DNA of 64,000 nt, from NCBI GenBank assembly GCA_964469155.1, contig CAYXXU010000006.1:15326-79325 (forward strand), written 5' to 3'. This DNA comes from CAIWKO01 sp964469155. Its GTDB lineage: Bacteria; Bacteroidota; Bacteroidia; Bacteroidales; CAIWKO01. The notes below the pieces were generated by a model, which saw only the letters and a program-made list of their open reading frames with translations, ran no database searches and was not told the origin of the DNA. A program made the translations under genes and the position numbers. Shown piece after piece: positions 9,172 through 18,291 of the stretch. Position 1 is the first letter of the stretch, and each line of letters starts with the position of its first letter.

Positions 9172-11835
9172 TCATTCCACCACAGTCAAAATTCCTCTCA
9201 AGCGGATATCTTTGCACGAAGCACCTATCATGATGCGGAAGTCACCGGTCTCCACTGTCTTTTTCATATTGAGGTCCCACATGGAGAGTAGTTCAGGAGT
9301 AATCATAAAACTCACGGTCTTGCTTTCGCCGGGTTTCAGATGTATGCGCTGAAAGCCCTTAAGCTCGGTTATGGGCCGGGCCACCGAGGCCAGTTCGTCC
9401 CTAAGGTACAGCTGAACTACTTCGTCTCCTTCTGTTTTGCCGGTATTGGTCACCGTGCATTTTACCAGGGTGGAGTCGTTGGAAGCTATCTTATTCTTCA
9501 CTATTTGCAGTCCTGAATATTCAAAGCTGGTATAGCTCATCCCATAGCCGAAAGGAAAAAGAGGCTGGCCTGTGAGATCATCATAATCATCTCCCCTGCC
9601 GGTTGGCTTGTGATTGTAAACCAAAGGAAGCTGTCCTTCCGTAAGCGGAAAAGTGATTGGTAAGCGTCCAGAGGGATTATAATCACCAAACAATACCTCC
9701 GCCACGGCATCACCTCCTTCTTCACCGGAATACCAGACATCTATAAGAGCAGGGATATTGTTCAACCAGTTGTTCATGGTGATGGCGCTGCCTCCGACCA
9801 AAACTACTACCAGGGGTTTACCATTTTGCGAAAGTTTGTTGATGAGTTCTTCCTGCCGACCCGGAAGACCCAACAGTGCCCTGTCGCGAAACTCTCCTTC
9901 TTCAATGCCCACCACCACTATGGTCGCATCGCTTTTAGCCGCGAGAGCTGTGGCTTTGTCAATTTCCTGTGACTGATCGTCTGTGATGCCAAAGTTCCAA
10001 ACCAAAGCCAAACGGGCATTACCGGTAGGTTCAAAATACTCTATGCGCAGGTTATATTCTTTGTCCTTTACGAAGGTAAAATCTTTGACCAGGGTTTGCT
10101 TGCTCACCTTTTTCCAGTCGTCTATCAGCAAAGTGTCGTTCACGTAAAGGCGATAACCGTCGTTGCCATCAATGCCAATCTTGTATGTACCCGAGGCAGG
10201 GGCTTTTAGTTTTCCTGTCCAGCGGACCGAATAGAAGTCATAGGTTAGCTTGTCGGGATCAGGGGAAAAGAGGGTCCACTGGAATTGAATCTGAGCATCG
10301 GTTCGGGTGAAAGCCGGGTTGCCGCTGAGGGTGATGTTGCTGAAATATTCGCCAAACAAACCCTTCTGTGTTTTGCCGTCGACACTGCATGACAGAAAAT
10401 CAGAAGATACGGTTTGGTATTCTTTTAATACCCTGTCGCAGCCTTTGGCATAGGCTACTTCCACTTGCTTTCCCGCACGATTCTTTATGCCTTCCAGAAT
10501 ACTTACGGGTTGATTGCCCGGACCGCTGTAACCGCCCAGACGGGCTTCCGTGGCATCGGTCCCAACGACAGCTATGCTGCGTATGTTCCCCGCAAGAGGA
10601 AGGGTGTTGTTCTCATTTTTCAATAAAACAATAGATTCCAGGGCAGCCTTTTTGGCCAGAAGACGGTGGGCGCTGACATCAGTGTTGTTGTCTGCTTTTT
10701 TGGTATCCACATAAGGATGATCGAAAAGCCCCAGCCGGAACTTGATGCGCAACACACGGGCCACGGCACTGTCGATGGTGTTTTGTGATATTCTTCCATC
10801 CTGAAAAGGAGGAAAAAAAAGCTTTTCGTGATCGATGGAGGTCTGAAAGATCACATCCAGGCCGGCATTTATGGATCTGACAGTAGATGAGGGATAATCG
10901 GCGGCTGTGAAATGCAGTACATTGGCTCCTCCGGTAGCTCCGGCATCGGAGATCACAAAACCTTTGAATCCCCATTCCTTTTTCAGCAGTTGGTTGAGCA
11001 GCCAGTCGCTGGCGGTGCAGGGACTTCCGTCGAGGGAATTGTAGGCCGTCATCACCGAAAGGGAACCACCTCTTTTGATACAGGCTTCAAAAGGAGGCAA
11101 ATAAATTTCGCGGAGCATGCGCTCGTTCCAATGAATGGGGTAAGAGTCGCGGCCGCCATCACCTACGTTGGCTACGAAATGTTTGGGAGTGGTGATGATT
11201 CCCCTATTTTCGAATTCCGAAACAAAAGCCACAGCCATCTCCGAAACCAGGAAGGGATCCTCCCCATAAGTCTCTTCGGTCCGTCCCCAACGGACATCGG
11301 TGGCCACGTTGACCACGGGCGAAAGCACCATGCGTATGCCACGAACCTTACATTCCGAAGCTATGGCAGCGGACACCTGATGCATGAGGGGAACATCCCA
11401 GGTTGCCGCCAACCCAATGGACTGAGGAAAGGCCGTTGCCCCACGGCGAACCAGTCCGTGAAGGGCCTCATCGAAGAGGATGATGGGAATACCCAGACGG
11501 GTTTGGTGAGTGAACCAGCGCTGCATTTCGTTGACCGCATCGGCCGTTTTCAGGGCGGAAGTACCGGGATTGGTATTGATGAGTTGTTGGGTGGCATCCT
11601 CATTCTGGACTATTTGAGTGATCTCGAAACCAAACAAACCTTCCTTATAAATGGCTTTGTCTTTGCCCAGATCGCCTGGGATCATAAAGAGCTGGCGGAA
11701 CTTTTCTTTGGGCGTCATTCGCGAAAGAAGATCGTTGACCCTAACCTCTACCGTGGTCGTTGAATCTTTGTAAAGCTGGGACTTAGCCTGAAAACCAATG
11801 AATGCAAAAAGCAATACAGGGAATATCTTTTTCAT
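9172..11835 (-). CDS. Secreted GH3 beta-glycosidase with PA14 insert
   Basis: An 887-residue glycoside hydrolase family 3 enzyme, probably a periplasmic or secreted beta-glucosidase or beta-xylosidase. A signal peptide (cut after about residue 20) is followed by the barrel domain, with KHF (218-220), WGRTEETYGEDP (183-194) and the nucleophile Asp297 in GFVISDAGA. The second domain is split by a PA14 module (about 425-560), often linked to substrate access, and a C-terminal fibronectin-like domain completes the GH3-PA14-Fn3 plan. An open frame continues 104 codons upstream, but those codons lie in tandem repeats; the ATG at 11835 starts the signal peptide. A near-consensus TATCTTCG lies at 11876-11869. 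A fucosidase operon lies downstream on the same strand side of the block. Confidence 0.93.
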   Translation of the reverse strand: MKKIFPVLLFAFIGFQAKSQLYKDSTTTVEVRVNDLLSRMTPKEKFRQLFMIPGDLGKDKAIYKEGLFGFEITQIVQNEDATQQLINTNPGTSALKTADAVNEMQRWFTHQTRLGIPIILFDEALHGLVRRGATAFPQSIGLAATWDVPLMHQVSAAIASECKVRGIRMVLSPVVNVATDVRWGRTEETYGEDPFLVSEMAVAFVSEFENRGIITTPKHFVANVGDGGRDSYPIHWNERMLREIYLPPFEACIKRGGSLSVMTAYNSLDGSPCTASDWLLNQLLKKEWGFKGFVISDAGATGGANVLHFTAADYPSSTVRSINAGLDVIFQTSIDHEKLFFPPFQDGRISQNTIDSAVARVLRIKFRLGLFDHPYVDTKKADNNTDVSAHRLLAKKAALESIVLLKNENNTLPLAGNIRSIAVVGTDATEARLGGYSGPGNQPVSILEGIKNRAGKQVEVAYAKGCDRVLKEYQTVSSDFLSCSVDGKTQKGLFGEYFSNITLSGNPAFTRTDAQIQFQWTLFSPDPDKLTYDFYSVRWTGKLKAPASGTYKIGIDGNDGYRLYVNDTLLIDDWKKVSKQTLVKDFTFVKDKEYNLRIEYFEPTGNARLALVWNFGITDDQSQEIDKATALAAKSDATIVVVGIEEGEFRDRALLGLPGRQEELINKLSQNGKPLVVVLVGGSAITMNNWLNNIPALIDVWYSGEEGGDAVAEVLFGDYNPSGRLPITFPLTEGQLPLVYNHKPTGRGDDYDDLTGQPLFPFGYGMSYTSFEYSGLQIVKNKIASNDSTLVKCTVTNTGKTEGDEVVQLYLRDELASVARPITELKGFQRIHLKPGESKTVSFMITPELLSMWDLNMKKTVETGDFRIMIGASCKDIRLRGILTVVE

Positions 11836-11898
11836 GGTCAGGTTGTTTTTGAGAGGGTTTGGGAGGGCGAAGATAAGGAAAAATGAGCCACTGGCCAT

Positions 11899-11982
11899 GA
11901 GCCAATAGCTAATAGCCATGAGCCAATAGCCACAAGCCATGAGCCACTTGCCACGAGCCATAAGCCATGAGACAATAGCCAC
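11899..11982 (-). repeat. Array B: 21-bp repeats with internal 7-bp period
   Basis: Four 21-base units, read on the plus strand as GAGCCAATAGCCA..AGCCAT, each made of three heptads around AGCCA. A partial unit precedes them at 11885-11898. The array ends about 25 bases upstream of the likely GH3 promoter, so it lies where an upstream regulatory region would be. Confidence 0.8.
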
Positions 11983-12000
11983 ATTAGAGTGAGTGTGCGA

Positions 12001-12273
12001 TTGCGCACAAGGCATCGACAATTGCGCACAGGGGTTGTACGGTCGCGCACAAGGGTGGTGCAGTTGCGCATGACGGTGATGCAGACGCGCACAAGAGTGA
12101 TGCAGCGGCGCACAGAGGTGATGCAGTGGCGCACGAGGTATCGACATGACACTTTGTCATAGTTGCAGGAAACTTTGTCATAGATGCAGTCGCGCACAAA
12201 GGTGATGCAGTCGCGCACACGACCGATGCGGTTGCGCACAGGGGTGATGCAGTCGCGCACAAGACCCGTGCAG
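12001..12273 (+). repeat. Array C: 13 degenerate 21-bp GC-rich repeats
   Basis: Thirteen 21-base units fill exactly 273 bases. The core consensus is CGCGCACAAGGGTGATGCAG. Units 8 and 9 (12148-12189) carry a different core (ACTTTGTCATAG) but stay in register, as if a variant unit had duplicated within the array. It is separated from array B by about 18 bases. Together they fill most of the 647-base gap between the GH3 start and the next gene. The remaining part (12274-12482) holds GC-rich palindromic bits, such as GGCGGT/ACCGCC near 12480-12498, and no gene. Confidence 0.9.
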
Positions 12274-12482
12274 TCGCGCGGAGCTAACTACAAGGATTGA
12301 GTTAATTATTAGTGATTTATGATTTTGGGTTTTTATTGAAAAATGCAGTTTGAATGGGAAATTGATAAAATTTGAAGAAAAATGTCTGAACCCTGCCTAA
12401 AGGGCGGCAGGCAGGCGCTGATTAAAATGATTTGAATGATTAAGATGATTCAGGCGGAGCCTGAAAGAATAGAACGACGGCG

Positions 12483-13052
12483 GTGGAACCGCCGCCGAAC
12501 CGGGCAACATCAACACTTTCGGGGTTAGTACCACAAAATGCTATAGAATCAAATTATATTGATTTTTTTACAGTTTATATTCATTTAAAAGACAATACCT
12601 ATTCAGTCGCTGATTCGATCCTTCTGAAAACTTTAGCTGAAGGCTGCCCTGTTAGAGATGGCATGTCAGTACGCAAAGCTAGAACGCTTTATAGTGCTAT
12701 TTATAAAGATTTTAGCTTATATTCAGATAATTGCACAGATAATAATTCAAATAAAAAGCAAAGTAATGAATCTTCAGAAAAAACAACGACACAAAACTTA
12801 TCTTTAGAAGTTTATCCAAATCCTAATAATGGTACTTTTATGATTAGCTTGAATAGCAAAAATACAATATCAGGATTGGCGGAGGTAAGAATAACCGATG
12901 TCCTTGGAAATCAAATCAGCAAAATAAATTTGAATTTTCAAAATAATATTGCTATATTTGATGCTCGTTTAAAGAATGGAGTATATTTCATTTCCATAAA
13001 AGATGCAAATAGTAATACTTATAATCCTAAGAAAATAATTGTAATTGAATAA
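12483..13052 (+). pseudogene. 5'-truncated remnant of a large T9SS cargo protein
   Basis: An open frame of up to 189 codons with no signal peptide. Its first codons lie in a GC-rich palindromic repeat and are probably not native. From about residue 50 it reads like the tail of a long Bacteroidota surface protein: LAEGCPVRDGMSVRKARTLY is a segment usually found just before the last domain of proteins over 1000 residues. A T9SS type A sorting domain with VYPNPNNG follows, ending KKIIVIE. The upstream body of the gene is missing, so I call it a decayed 3' fragment. Its stop overlaps the next start (TAATG), so the two were once translationally coupled. The region is AT-richer than its neighbours. 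Confidence 0.65.
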
Positions 13053-14245
13053 TGAAATTTTTAATAAACATAGCATTATGCGTTATTTTTTTGATAGCGT
13101 ATAATGCTATTTCTTCTGCTCAATTGAATCTTGTGCATAATCCAAGCTTTGAAGATATAAGTTCGTGTCCTAGTAGTTACGGCCAAATTTTTTTAGCTGT
13201 TGGATGGAACACACCGATAAATGGAGGTGGTGGTAATCCCGAATTATTTCATGTTTGTTGTAGTCAACCATATATGTGCGGAGTTCCCTTGAATTCTTCT
13301 AATAGTACTTTTCAATATCCTCATACAGGAAATGCTTATACCGGATTAGATGTAGCATTTAGTGCCTTTCTGGATAATTCACGAGAATATATTCAAAGTA
13401 AATTAATAAGGAAACTTTCGACTGGACATTCTTATTGTGTTGTTTTTTACGCAAGTCTATCTGACCAAAGTTTAGCCTATATTAGACCATTGGGTGCATA
13501 TTTTGACAATGGTAGTGTGTCTGCTATTGCCCCACATGGCTTGGCAGCCGTAACACCTCAAGTGTATAATATATCCCAACCACTAATGGATACAATAAAT
13601 TGGATGAAAATTGAAGGCTCTTTTATTGCTAATGGTAACGAAGAATATATTACTATTGGTAATTTTTTTACAGATGCTTCTTCAATTGTTGGTTATTTTG
13701 GTACTCCAACAGGTTGGGGTTCCTATTATTACATTGATGATGTTTCGGTTATTGATGCTGATTTGCCAGCATATGCAGGTAAAGACAGCACAGTTCATAA
13801 TCCGGGTGATAGTGTTTTTATTGGTCGCCCTTCAGAGGTTGGATTAGATGAAGATTGCATTTGGTTTGTAAATGGAGTGCCTATAGATACCATTGCCGGC
13901 ATGTGGGTGAAACCAGATAGCACCACCACTTATGTGGTGCAACAAACCATTTGCGGGAATGTAAAGTATGATACGTTAATAATAACTGTTTCGGGAGTTG
14001 GGATGGGAGAATATGGATGGGGAGGAAAGGTAAAGGTATATCCAAATCCCGCCAATGAAATACTTACTATTGATGGCTTTGATGGAGAGACAACGGCAGA
14101 TATTTATAGTATCAACGGGCAATTGTTATCAACCCTGGCAGTTAAAGAACAGCAATTGGATATCAACTTTCTGGCTAATGGCATGTATTTTATCAAACTA
14201 AGCACAAAGGAAGGGAGTGTAGTGAGTAAGTTTGTGAAGGAATAG
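13052..14245 (+). CDS. Secreted T9SS type A sorting domain protein
   Basis: A 397-residue protein with a signal peptide (cut after about residue 23, SSAQ). The N-terminal beta-sandwich domain opens with NLVHNPSFEDISSCP, a common Bacteroidota surface module with many Cys and aromatic residues (about 25-235). A short Ig-like segment follows (DSTVHNPGDSVFIG..., about 240-315), then a type A sorting domain with VYPNPANE, ending SVVSKFVKE. By family it is exported by the type IX system and anchored at the surface; the ligand is unknown. Its start overlaps the stop of the preceding fragment by one base. The first 60% is AT-rich and the last part has the composition of the surrounding chromosome. 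Confidence 0.85.
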   Translation: MKFLINIALCVIFLIAYNAISSAQLNLVHNPSFEDISSCPSSYGQIFLAVGWNTPINGGGGNPELFHVCCSQPYMCGVPLNSSNSTFQYPHTGNAYTGLDVAFSAFLDNSREYIQSKLIRKLSTGHSYCVVFYASLSDQSLAYIRPLGAYFDNGSVSAIAPHGLAAVTPQVYNISQPLMDTINWMKIEGSFIANGNEEYITIGNFFTDASSIVGYFGTPTGWGSYYYIDDVSVIDADLPAYAGKDSTVHNPGDSVFIGRPSEVGLDEDCIWFVNGVPIDTIAGMWVKPDSTTTYVVQQTICGNVKYDTLIITVSGVGMGEYGWGGKVKVYPNPANEILTIDGFDGETTADIYSINGQLLSTLAVKEQQLDINFLANGMYFIKLSTKEGSVVSKFVKE

Positions 14246-14277
14246 TATTTTGTTGTAATCCATTAAACAGGCAGAGA

Positions 14278-14414
14278 GATTGTTGGGCGATGTGCTGTTA
14301 ATGAAATGGAAGGCTGTTTGCCCCCAGCGCCAAGGATGGTAGTGAAAAGCCCGGAATGGAGCGCAGCGGAATGAGGACTTGTAACGGACAGCCTGACCCG
14401 AAGGGGGGCGCCCA
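14278..14414 (+). repeat. Dispersed element, copy 1 (about 140 bp)
   Basis: Matches 53094-53231 in inverted orientation over about 140 bases, with roughly three quarters of positions shared. Shared blocks include GGCTGTTTGCCCCCAGCGCC, GGATGGTAG and GAGGACTTGTA. It lies in the gap after the T9SS gene. The following part (14415-14509) contains TTCGACTTCGCTC-type palindromic repeats that are common between Bacteroidota genes. Confidence 0.8.
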
Positions 14415-14509
14415 CATCTCGACTTCGCTCGATGAACCCTTTCGACTATCCTTCGACTTCGCTCAGGACAGGCGGCACGATAAATCACTTCGCTCAGTAG
14501 GAATAAATA

Positions 14510-15976
14510 TTATTCGAACTTAATTACCCAGGCATAATCCGAAGGAGGATGGTTGCGGAGGGCAGCCGGGATGCTGATCTCGGTGTTTCCTTTGTTGCTT
14601 TTCCAGGTAAGGGTCTTGTTGCTACCCATCAATATGGCTTTGCTGCCCTTAGTCGGTGTCCAGTTGTTGATCTTAATTATGGCAGGCAGTGTCTTTTCGT
14701 TTTCGGCTGCCAGATAAATGGCATACACCGCTTTGCCCACAGTGGTGAACACCACATTACCCGACTGATAAGGTGCTACAGGTTTGCTGCCGTAAATGGC
14801 GGCGCTGTTCACGTCCATCCACTTCCCTATTTCCTCCAGACGCTGATATGCTACAGGATCGAAATCGCCATCGGGGCCGGGACCAATATTCAGCAGCAGA
14901 TTGCCTCCGCGGGAAACTATGGTGCACAAGGTATGTATCAGTTGGCGGGTGGGTTTGTAGGTGTCGTTGGGGACATAGCTCCAACTGGTGGCCATGGTCA
15001 TACAGGTTTCCCAGGGATAGGACAAGGGTTTATCAGGAACCTGTTGTTCGGGGGTGAGGTAGTTTTGATTGGGACCTTCTACGGCACGGTCCACAACCAG
15101 CAGATCTGGCTGCTTCAGCCTTGCCTTTGCGACAATAGCATCCATGTCGATATCCTGGTTTTGCGGATTGCGTGCCCAGCGCGATCCCTCATAGGTTTCC
15201 AGCAGATAATTTTTCACTTCTTCGTCGGTGGTTTTTCTCACCCATCCGCCATCGAGCCACAATATGTCGATCTTGCCGTAATCAGTCATGAGTTCGTCTA
15301 TCTGATGGTAGGTAAACTCCGTGAATTTTTTCCATTCCTCAGGATGCTTGGCTATGGAATAGTTGCAATTGCGGTCGACTGCCGGAAATTTCTTCCACCA
15401 ATAATATTCGGTATGCCAATCGGGTTTGGAGAAATAAGCACCTGTCCATAAATTTTCTTTTCTGAAGGCCGCAAAGATCTCTTTGGCAATATTGCTGCGG
15501 GGGTTGGCCGAAAAGGGTGTTTTGGGGTCGGTAATTTTATAATCGGTATATTTCGAGTCGAACATGCAAAAGCCATCATGATGCTTGGTGGTAAATATCA
15601 CATACTTCATACCAGCTCTTTTTGCGGCAGCGGCCCATTTCTCAGGGTTGAATTTAACCGGGTTGAAAGTGGTTTGCAGGGCTTCGTATTCTTTCACATA
15701 GTCGTTATAGTTTTCGCTTTTTCCCATTTTTCTGCCTCCTGTGGCCCAACTCAGGTCTTCGGGGCAAATACTCCAGCTTTCTACTATGCCCCATTGCGAA
15801 TAGGTGCCCCAATGCATGAGGAGGCCGAATTTCAGGTCCTGCCATTGAGAGAGTTTTCGGATGAGGAGGGAATCCGTGGGAGGAAAATATTTCTGCTGTT
15901 CCTGCTGGGCACATAGCTTAACACTTGCTGCAAACAACAAAACCCCGAAAAGGAAGCCAATTTTTTTCATGATCAT
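14510..15976 (-). CDS. Secreted GH29 alpha-L-fucosidase (second of operon)
   Basis: A 488-residue glycoside hydrolase family 29 enzyme that releases alpha-L-fucose from glycans. A signal peptide ends near residue 23. The barrel shows FGLLMHWGTYS (50-60), KHHDG (131-135) and the likely nucleophile Asp242 in IDILWLDGGW; a C-terminal beta domain follows. It is the last gene of a three-gene minus-strand operon, five bases after the DUF4838 gene. It differs clearly from the other GH29 in the operon, so the two probably act on different linkages. The acid/base residue cannot be assigned from sequence alone. Confidence 0.92.
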   Translation of the reverse strand: MIMKKIGFLFGVLLFAASVKLCAQQEQQKYFPPTDSLLIRKLSQWQDLKFGLLMHWGTYSQWGIVESWSICPEDLSWATGGRKMGKSENYNDYVKEYEALQTTFNPVKFNPEKWAAAAKRAGMKYVIFTTKHHDGFCMFDSKYTDYKITDPKTPFSANPRSNIAKEIFAAFRKENLWTGAYFSKPDWHTEYYWWKKFPAVDRNCNYSIAKHPEEWKKFTEFTYHQIDELMTDYGKIDILWLDGGWVRKTTDEEVKNYLLETYEGSRWARNPQNQDIDMDAIVAKARLKQPDLLVVDRAVEGPNQNYLTPEQQVPDKPLSYPWETCMTMATSWSYVPNDTYKPTRQLIHTLCTIVSRGGNLLLNIGPGPDGDFDPVAYQRLEEIGKWMDVNSAAIYGSKPVAPYQSGNVVFTTVGKAVYAIYLAAENEKTLPAIIKINNWTPTKGSKAILMGSNKTLTWKSNKGNTEISIPAALRNHPPSDYAWVIKFE

Positions 15977-15981
15977 ATTTT

Positions 15982-18288
15982 TTAATTGATTTCTATCTCG
16001 TCAATAAATACCCAGGTATCCCCGTCGACCACTCCTGTCCATTTAGGCATCTTGCCCTGGTTTTTGCAAAACACCCTGATATATTTGGCTACCACACCCT
16101 TTCCTTTGTTCAGAGGAATGGTAAAAGGGATGGACTGCTTTTCGAGCTTTTGGCCGGCTTTGGGATTCTTCACCTCCCCTATCTGTTTGAACTCTTTGCC
16201 ATCGGTGGAAAAGCTGACGATGATATCCGAAGGAGCCAGAATCCACGACTGGGAATTGTCCAGGCAATTCAAACGGACCTCCTTCACCTTTTGGGTTTCT
16301 TTCAGCTCGAGGGTGGCTTCCACATCCTTACCCCACCATCCCAGCCAAAGGGCAAAGTAATTGTTGGTGCCAAGCACCCCATCGATAAGGGTGTTGGGAC
16401 CATCGGCGGCATAGGAAGGAGAATAAGGCGTGGCATAGGTGATGCTCTTCACTTTGGTGCCGCTTGAGGATACGCCGCGGTCGAAATAGGCCTGCATGTT
16501 CTTTTCGTATTCCGCGGGAGGTATGCCCATTTCGTGGAAAATGCCGGGACCGTACTTTTTGGCATGAGCCACCAGTTGGTTCAGTATGGTTTGTGCCTCG
16601 GGCTTCACCTGATAACTGCCGTCGGGTTTTTGTTCGAATATCCAGTAAGGAGTGTGGGGCATCATCTGTCGAACTTCCAGCCAGGCATAGCGAAGACCCT
16701 GACGTACGTTTTCCAGTCGAATTTGAATCACCGAATCGTTTCCAACGGCAGCCGACGCTTTGTCTAATAACATAAAATATTGGGAAACCATCTGAGGTGA
16801 TAAGTAACCCTCCTTATGCGCCGATGCCGGCTCGTAGAGCGTGAGTTGCTTTTTCGAATTCCGGAGTTCATCGACCATATAATTGATATAGGTTCTGAGG
16901 TAGGGAGCCGCTGCCCCGTAATATCCCTGCAGAAAATCCATCATCAGGCTGTCGGTGTTCTGGTTCACATTCCACATGAGCTTGGCCAGCAGATAACCGC
17001 GGAGGTCGGTGAGGTCGGTGTTTTCGGTGGTGAAACCCTGCTCGAACATCATGGTGGCATGGTTGTCTTTGAAGAACTTCAGGTTGGCCTGCAAGACAGG
17101 GAAATTGGGAAAAGGAAGCAGGGAATTGGAGAAATTGACCACATAATCCCACACCAGTATATTGTCGGTGATCTTTGCCCATCCTTTTATATCTGAAGCA
17201 AAACCGCCAGCCGAAGTGTCGGACTCTATGGGTTTGCTGCGGTCGCATTCAATGGTGCAGAGCATGATGTTGACATTGGAAGCCGGACGGGTTATTAAAG
17301 GTGGTTTTCGGCTGTACTGATAGGCCAAAGTGGAAATGATCTTGTCGGGAAAAGCCGCAGCCACCTGATTCACAAAACGAAGTATGCTTCCGGAAGGAGA
17401 ACCTTCCAGGCTGTCGATGGCACGGCATTGAGCGCACTGGCAATAGCCGAAGTTGTCCATCTGGCTCACCGACCAGTATTTTGCCATGGGATGCTCCGCC
17501 ATCTTTTTCTGCAAAGAAACAATGACGAGCTTCAGTACCTCGGGATTGCTGAGGCAAAGCTGAGCCGGATTGCGGACTCCCGAACGCAAAGCATAATATT
17601 CGGGATGGGCGGCGAAATATTCCGAAGGGGGCAGCAGGGTGTGAAGCGTATGCACCCACAAACCCCAATCGTCGGAAATGTGCCAGTCCTTTTCGTTGCC
17701 GGTACGCAGGGCATTGTCAAGCTTCTGCCAGGACTTGAAAGGCTCGTAAAAAGCATTGTTGTTATAGGAAACCCTGAACAGGAAGGAGGGATTTTCACAA
17801 AGGTTGATCTGAGGTATCTCCAAGCGCTGATGTTTGGGAACGACAAGCACGTTTTTCGTATAGCAACGGCAATTCAGATATTTTTCCAGAAAGGTATAAA
17901 CCGCATATTCCAGCCCCCGGTTGTTGAGTGCATAAAAACACAGATCGGTGGGGGTGGTATTGATGAGGTAGCCGTCGCCGCTCAGTTGTTTCCGCTCGCT
18001 GTCGGTATTGGTGAGCAGATAGAAGAGCACGCTATGTTCGGAAGCGGTATGTTGGTTCCAAACGGGAAGTGTGACTCCTGCCGATTGTTTGAAATAGCCG
18101 GCAAAGACCCCTGCCACCCTTTCGGTAGCGGTATCGCCTTTGACGATGATCTGAAACTGAGTGTGCCCATTTTCGGCCAACAGCAAAGATTGCGCCTTAG
18201 CGCTGAAAGCGGAAGCCAACAGAAGGGTTATCAAAAGCAATGGTGTCGTGATTCTTACAGGCATAAGCGGGGTATGTCTTATCAACAT
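15982..18288 (-). CDS. DUF4838 protein with C-terminal F5/8-type carbohydrate-binding domain
   Basis: A 768-residue secreted protein. The signal peptide is preceded by a short extra N-terminus; Met9 is an alternative start. An N-terminal alpha/beta domain (about 40-150) resembles the leading domain of GH20/GH67 enzymes. The DUF4838 region (about 165-440) includes the Cys-rich MDNFGYCQCAQC segment. A discoidin/F5-8C (CBM32-like) domain lies at about 640-765. DUF4838 proteins are thought to be glycosidases, but I cannot name a catalytic residue. It sits between two GH29 fucosidases with 3- and 5-base gaps, so it probably helps degrade the same fucosylated glycan. Confidence 0.85.
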   Translation of the reverse strand: MLIRHTPLMPVRITTPLLLITLLLASAFSAKAQSLLLAENGHTQFQIIVKGDTATERVAGVFAGYFKQSAGVTLPVWNQHTASEHSVLFYLLTNTDSERKQLSGDGYLINTTPTDLCFYALNNRGLEYAVYTFLEKYLNCRCYTKNVLVVPKHQRLEIPQINLCENPSFLFRVSYNNNAFYEPFKSWQKLDNALRTGNEKDWHISDDWGLWVHTLHTLLPPSEYFAAHPEYYALRSGVRNPAQLCLSNPEVLKLVIVSLQKKMAEHPMAKYWSVSQMDNFGYCQCAQCRAIDSLEGSPSGSILRFVNQVAAAFPDKIISTLAYQYSRKPPLITRPASNVNIMLCTIECDRSKPIESDTSAGGFASDIKGWAKITDNILVWDYVVNFSNSLLPFPNFPVLQANLKFFKDNHATMMFEQGFTTENTDLTDLRGYLLAKLMWNVNQNTDSLMMDFLQGYYGAAAPYLRTYINYMVDELRNSKKQLTLYEPASAHKEGYLSPQMVSQYFMLLDKASAAVGNDSVIQIRLENVRQGLRYAWLEVRQMMPHTPYWIFEQKPDGSYQVKPEAQTILNQLVAHAKKYGPGIFHEMGIPPAEYEKNMQAYFDRGVSSSGTKVKSITYATPYSPSYAADGPNTLIDGVLGTNNYFALWLGWWGKDVEATLELKETQKVKEVRLNCLDNSQSWILAPSDIIVSFSTDGKEFKQIGEVKNPKAGQKLEKQSIPFTIPLNKGKGVVAKYIRVFCKNQGKMPKWTGVVDGDTWVFIDEIEIN

Positions 18289-18291
18289 GGT

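Noticed and set aside
11836..12147. 104 extra N-terminal codons on the GH3 gene, and two other repeat-derived frames to 12262
   Set aside because: They translate arrays B and C. The GH3 signal peptide begins at 11835, and a likely promoter lies at 11876-11869.
14198..14488. 96-codon minus-strand frame containing PERSRR
   Set aside because: It reads through the dispersed element and TTCGACTTCGCTC palindromes, a known type of spurious Bacteroidota annotation.
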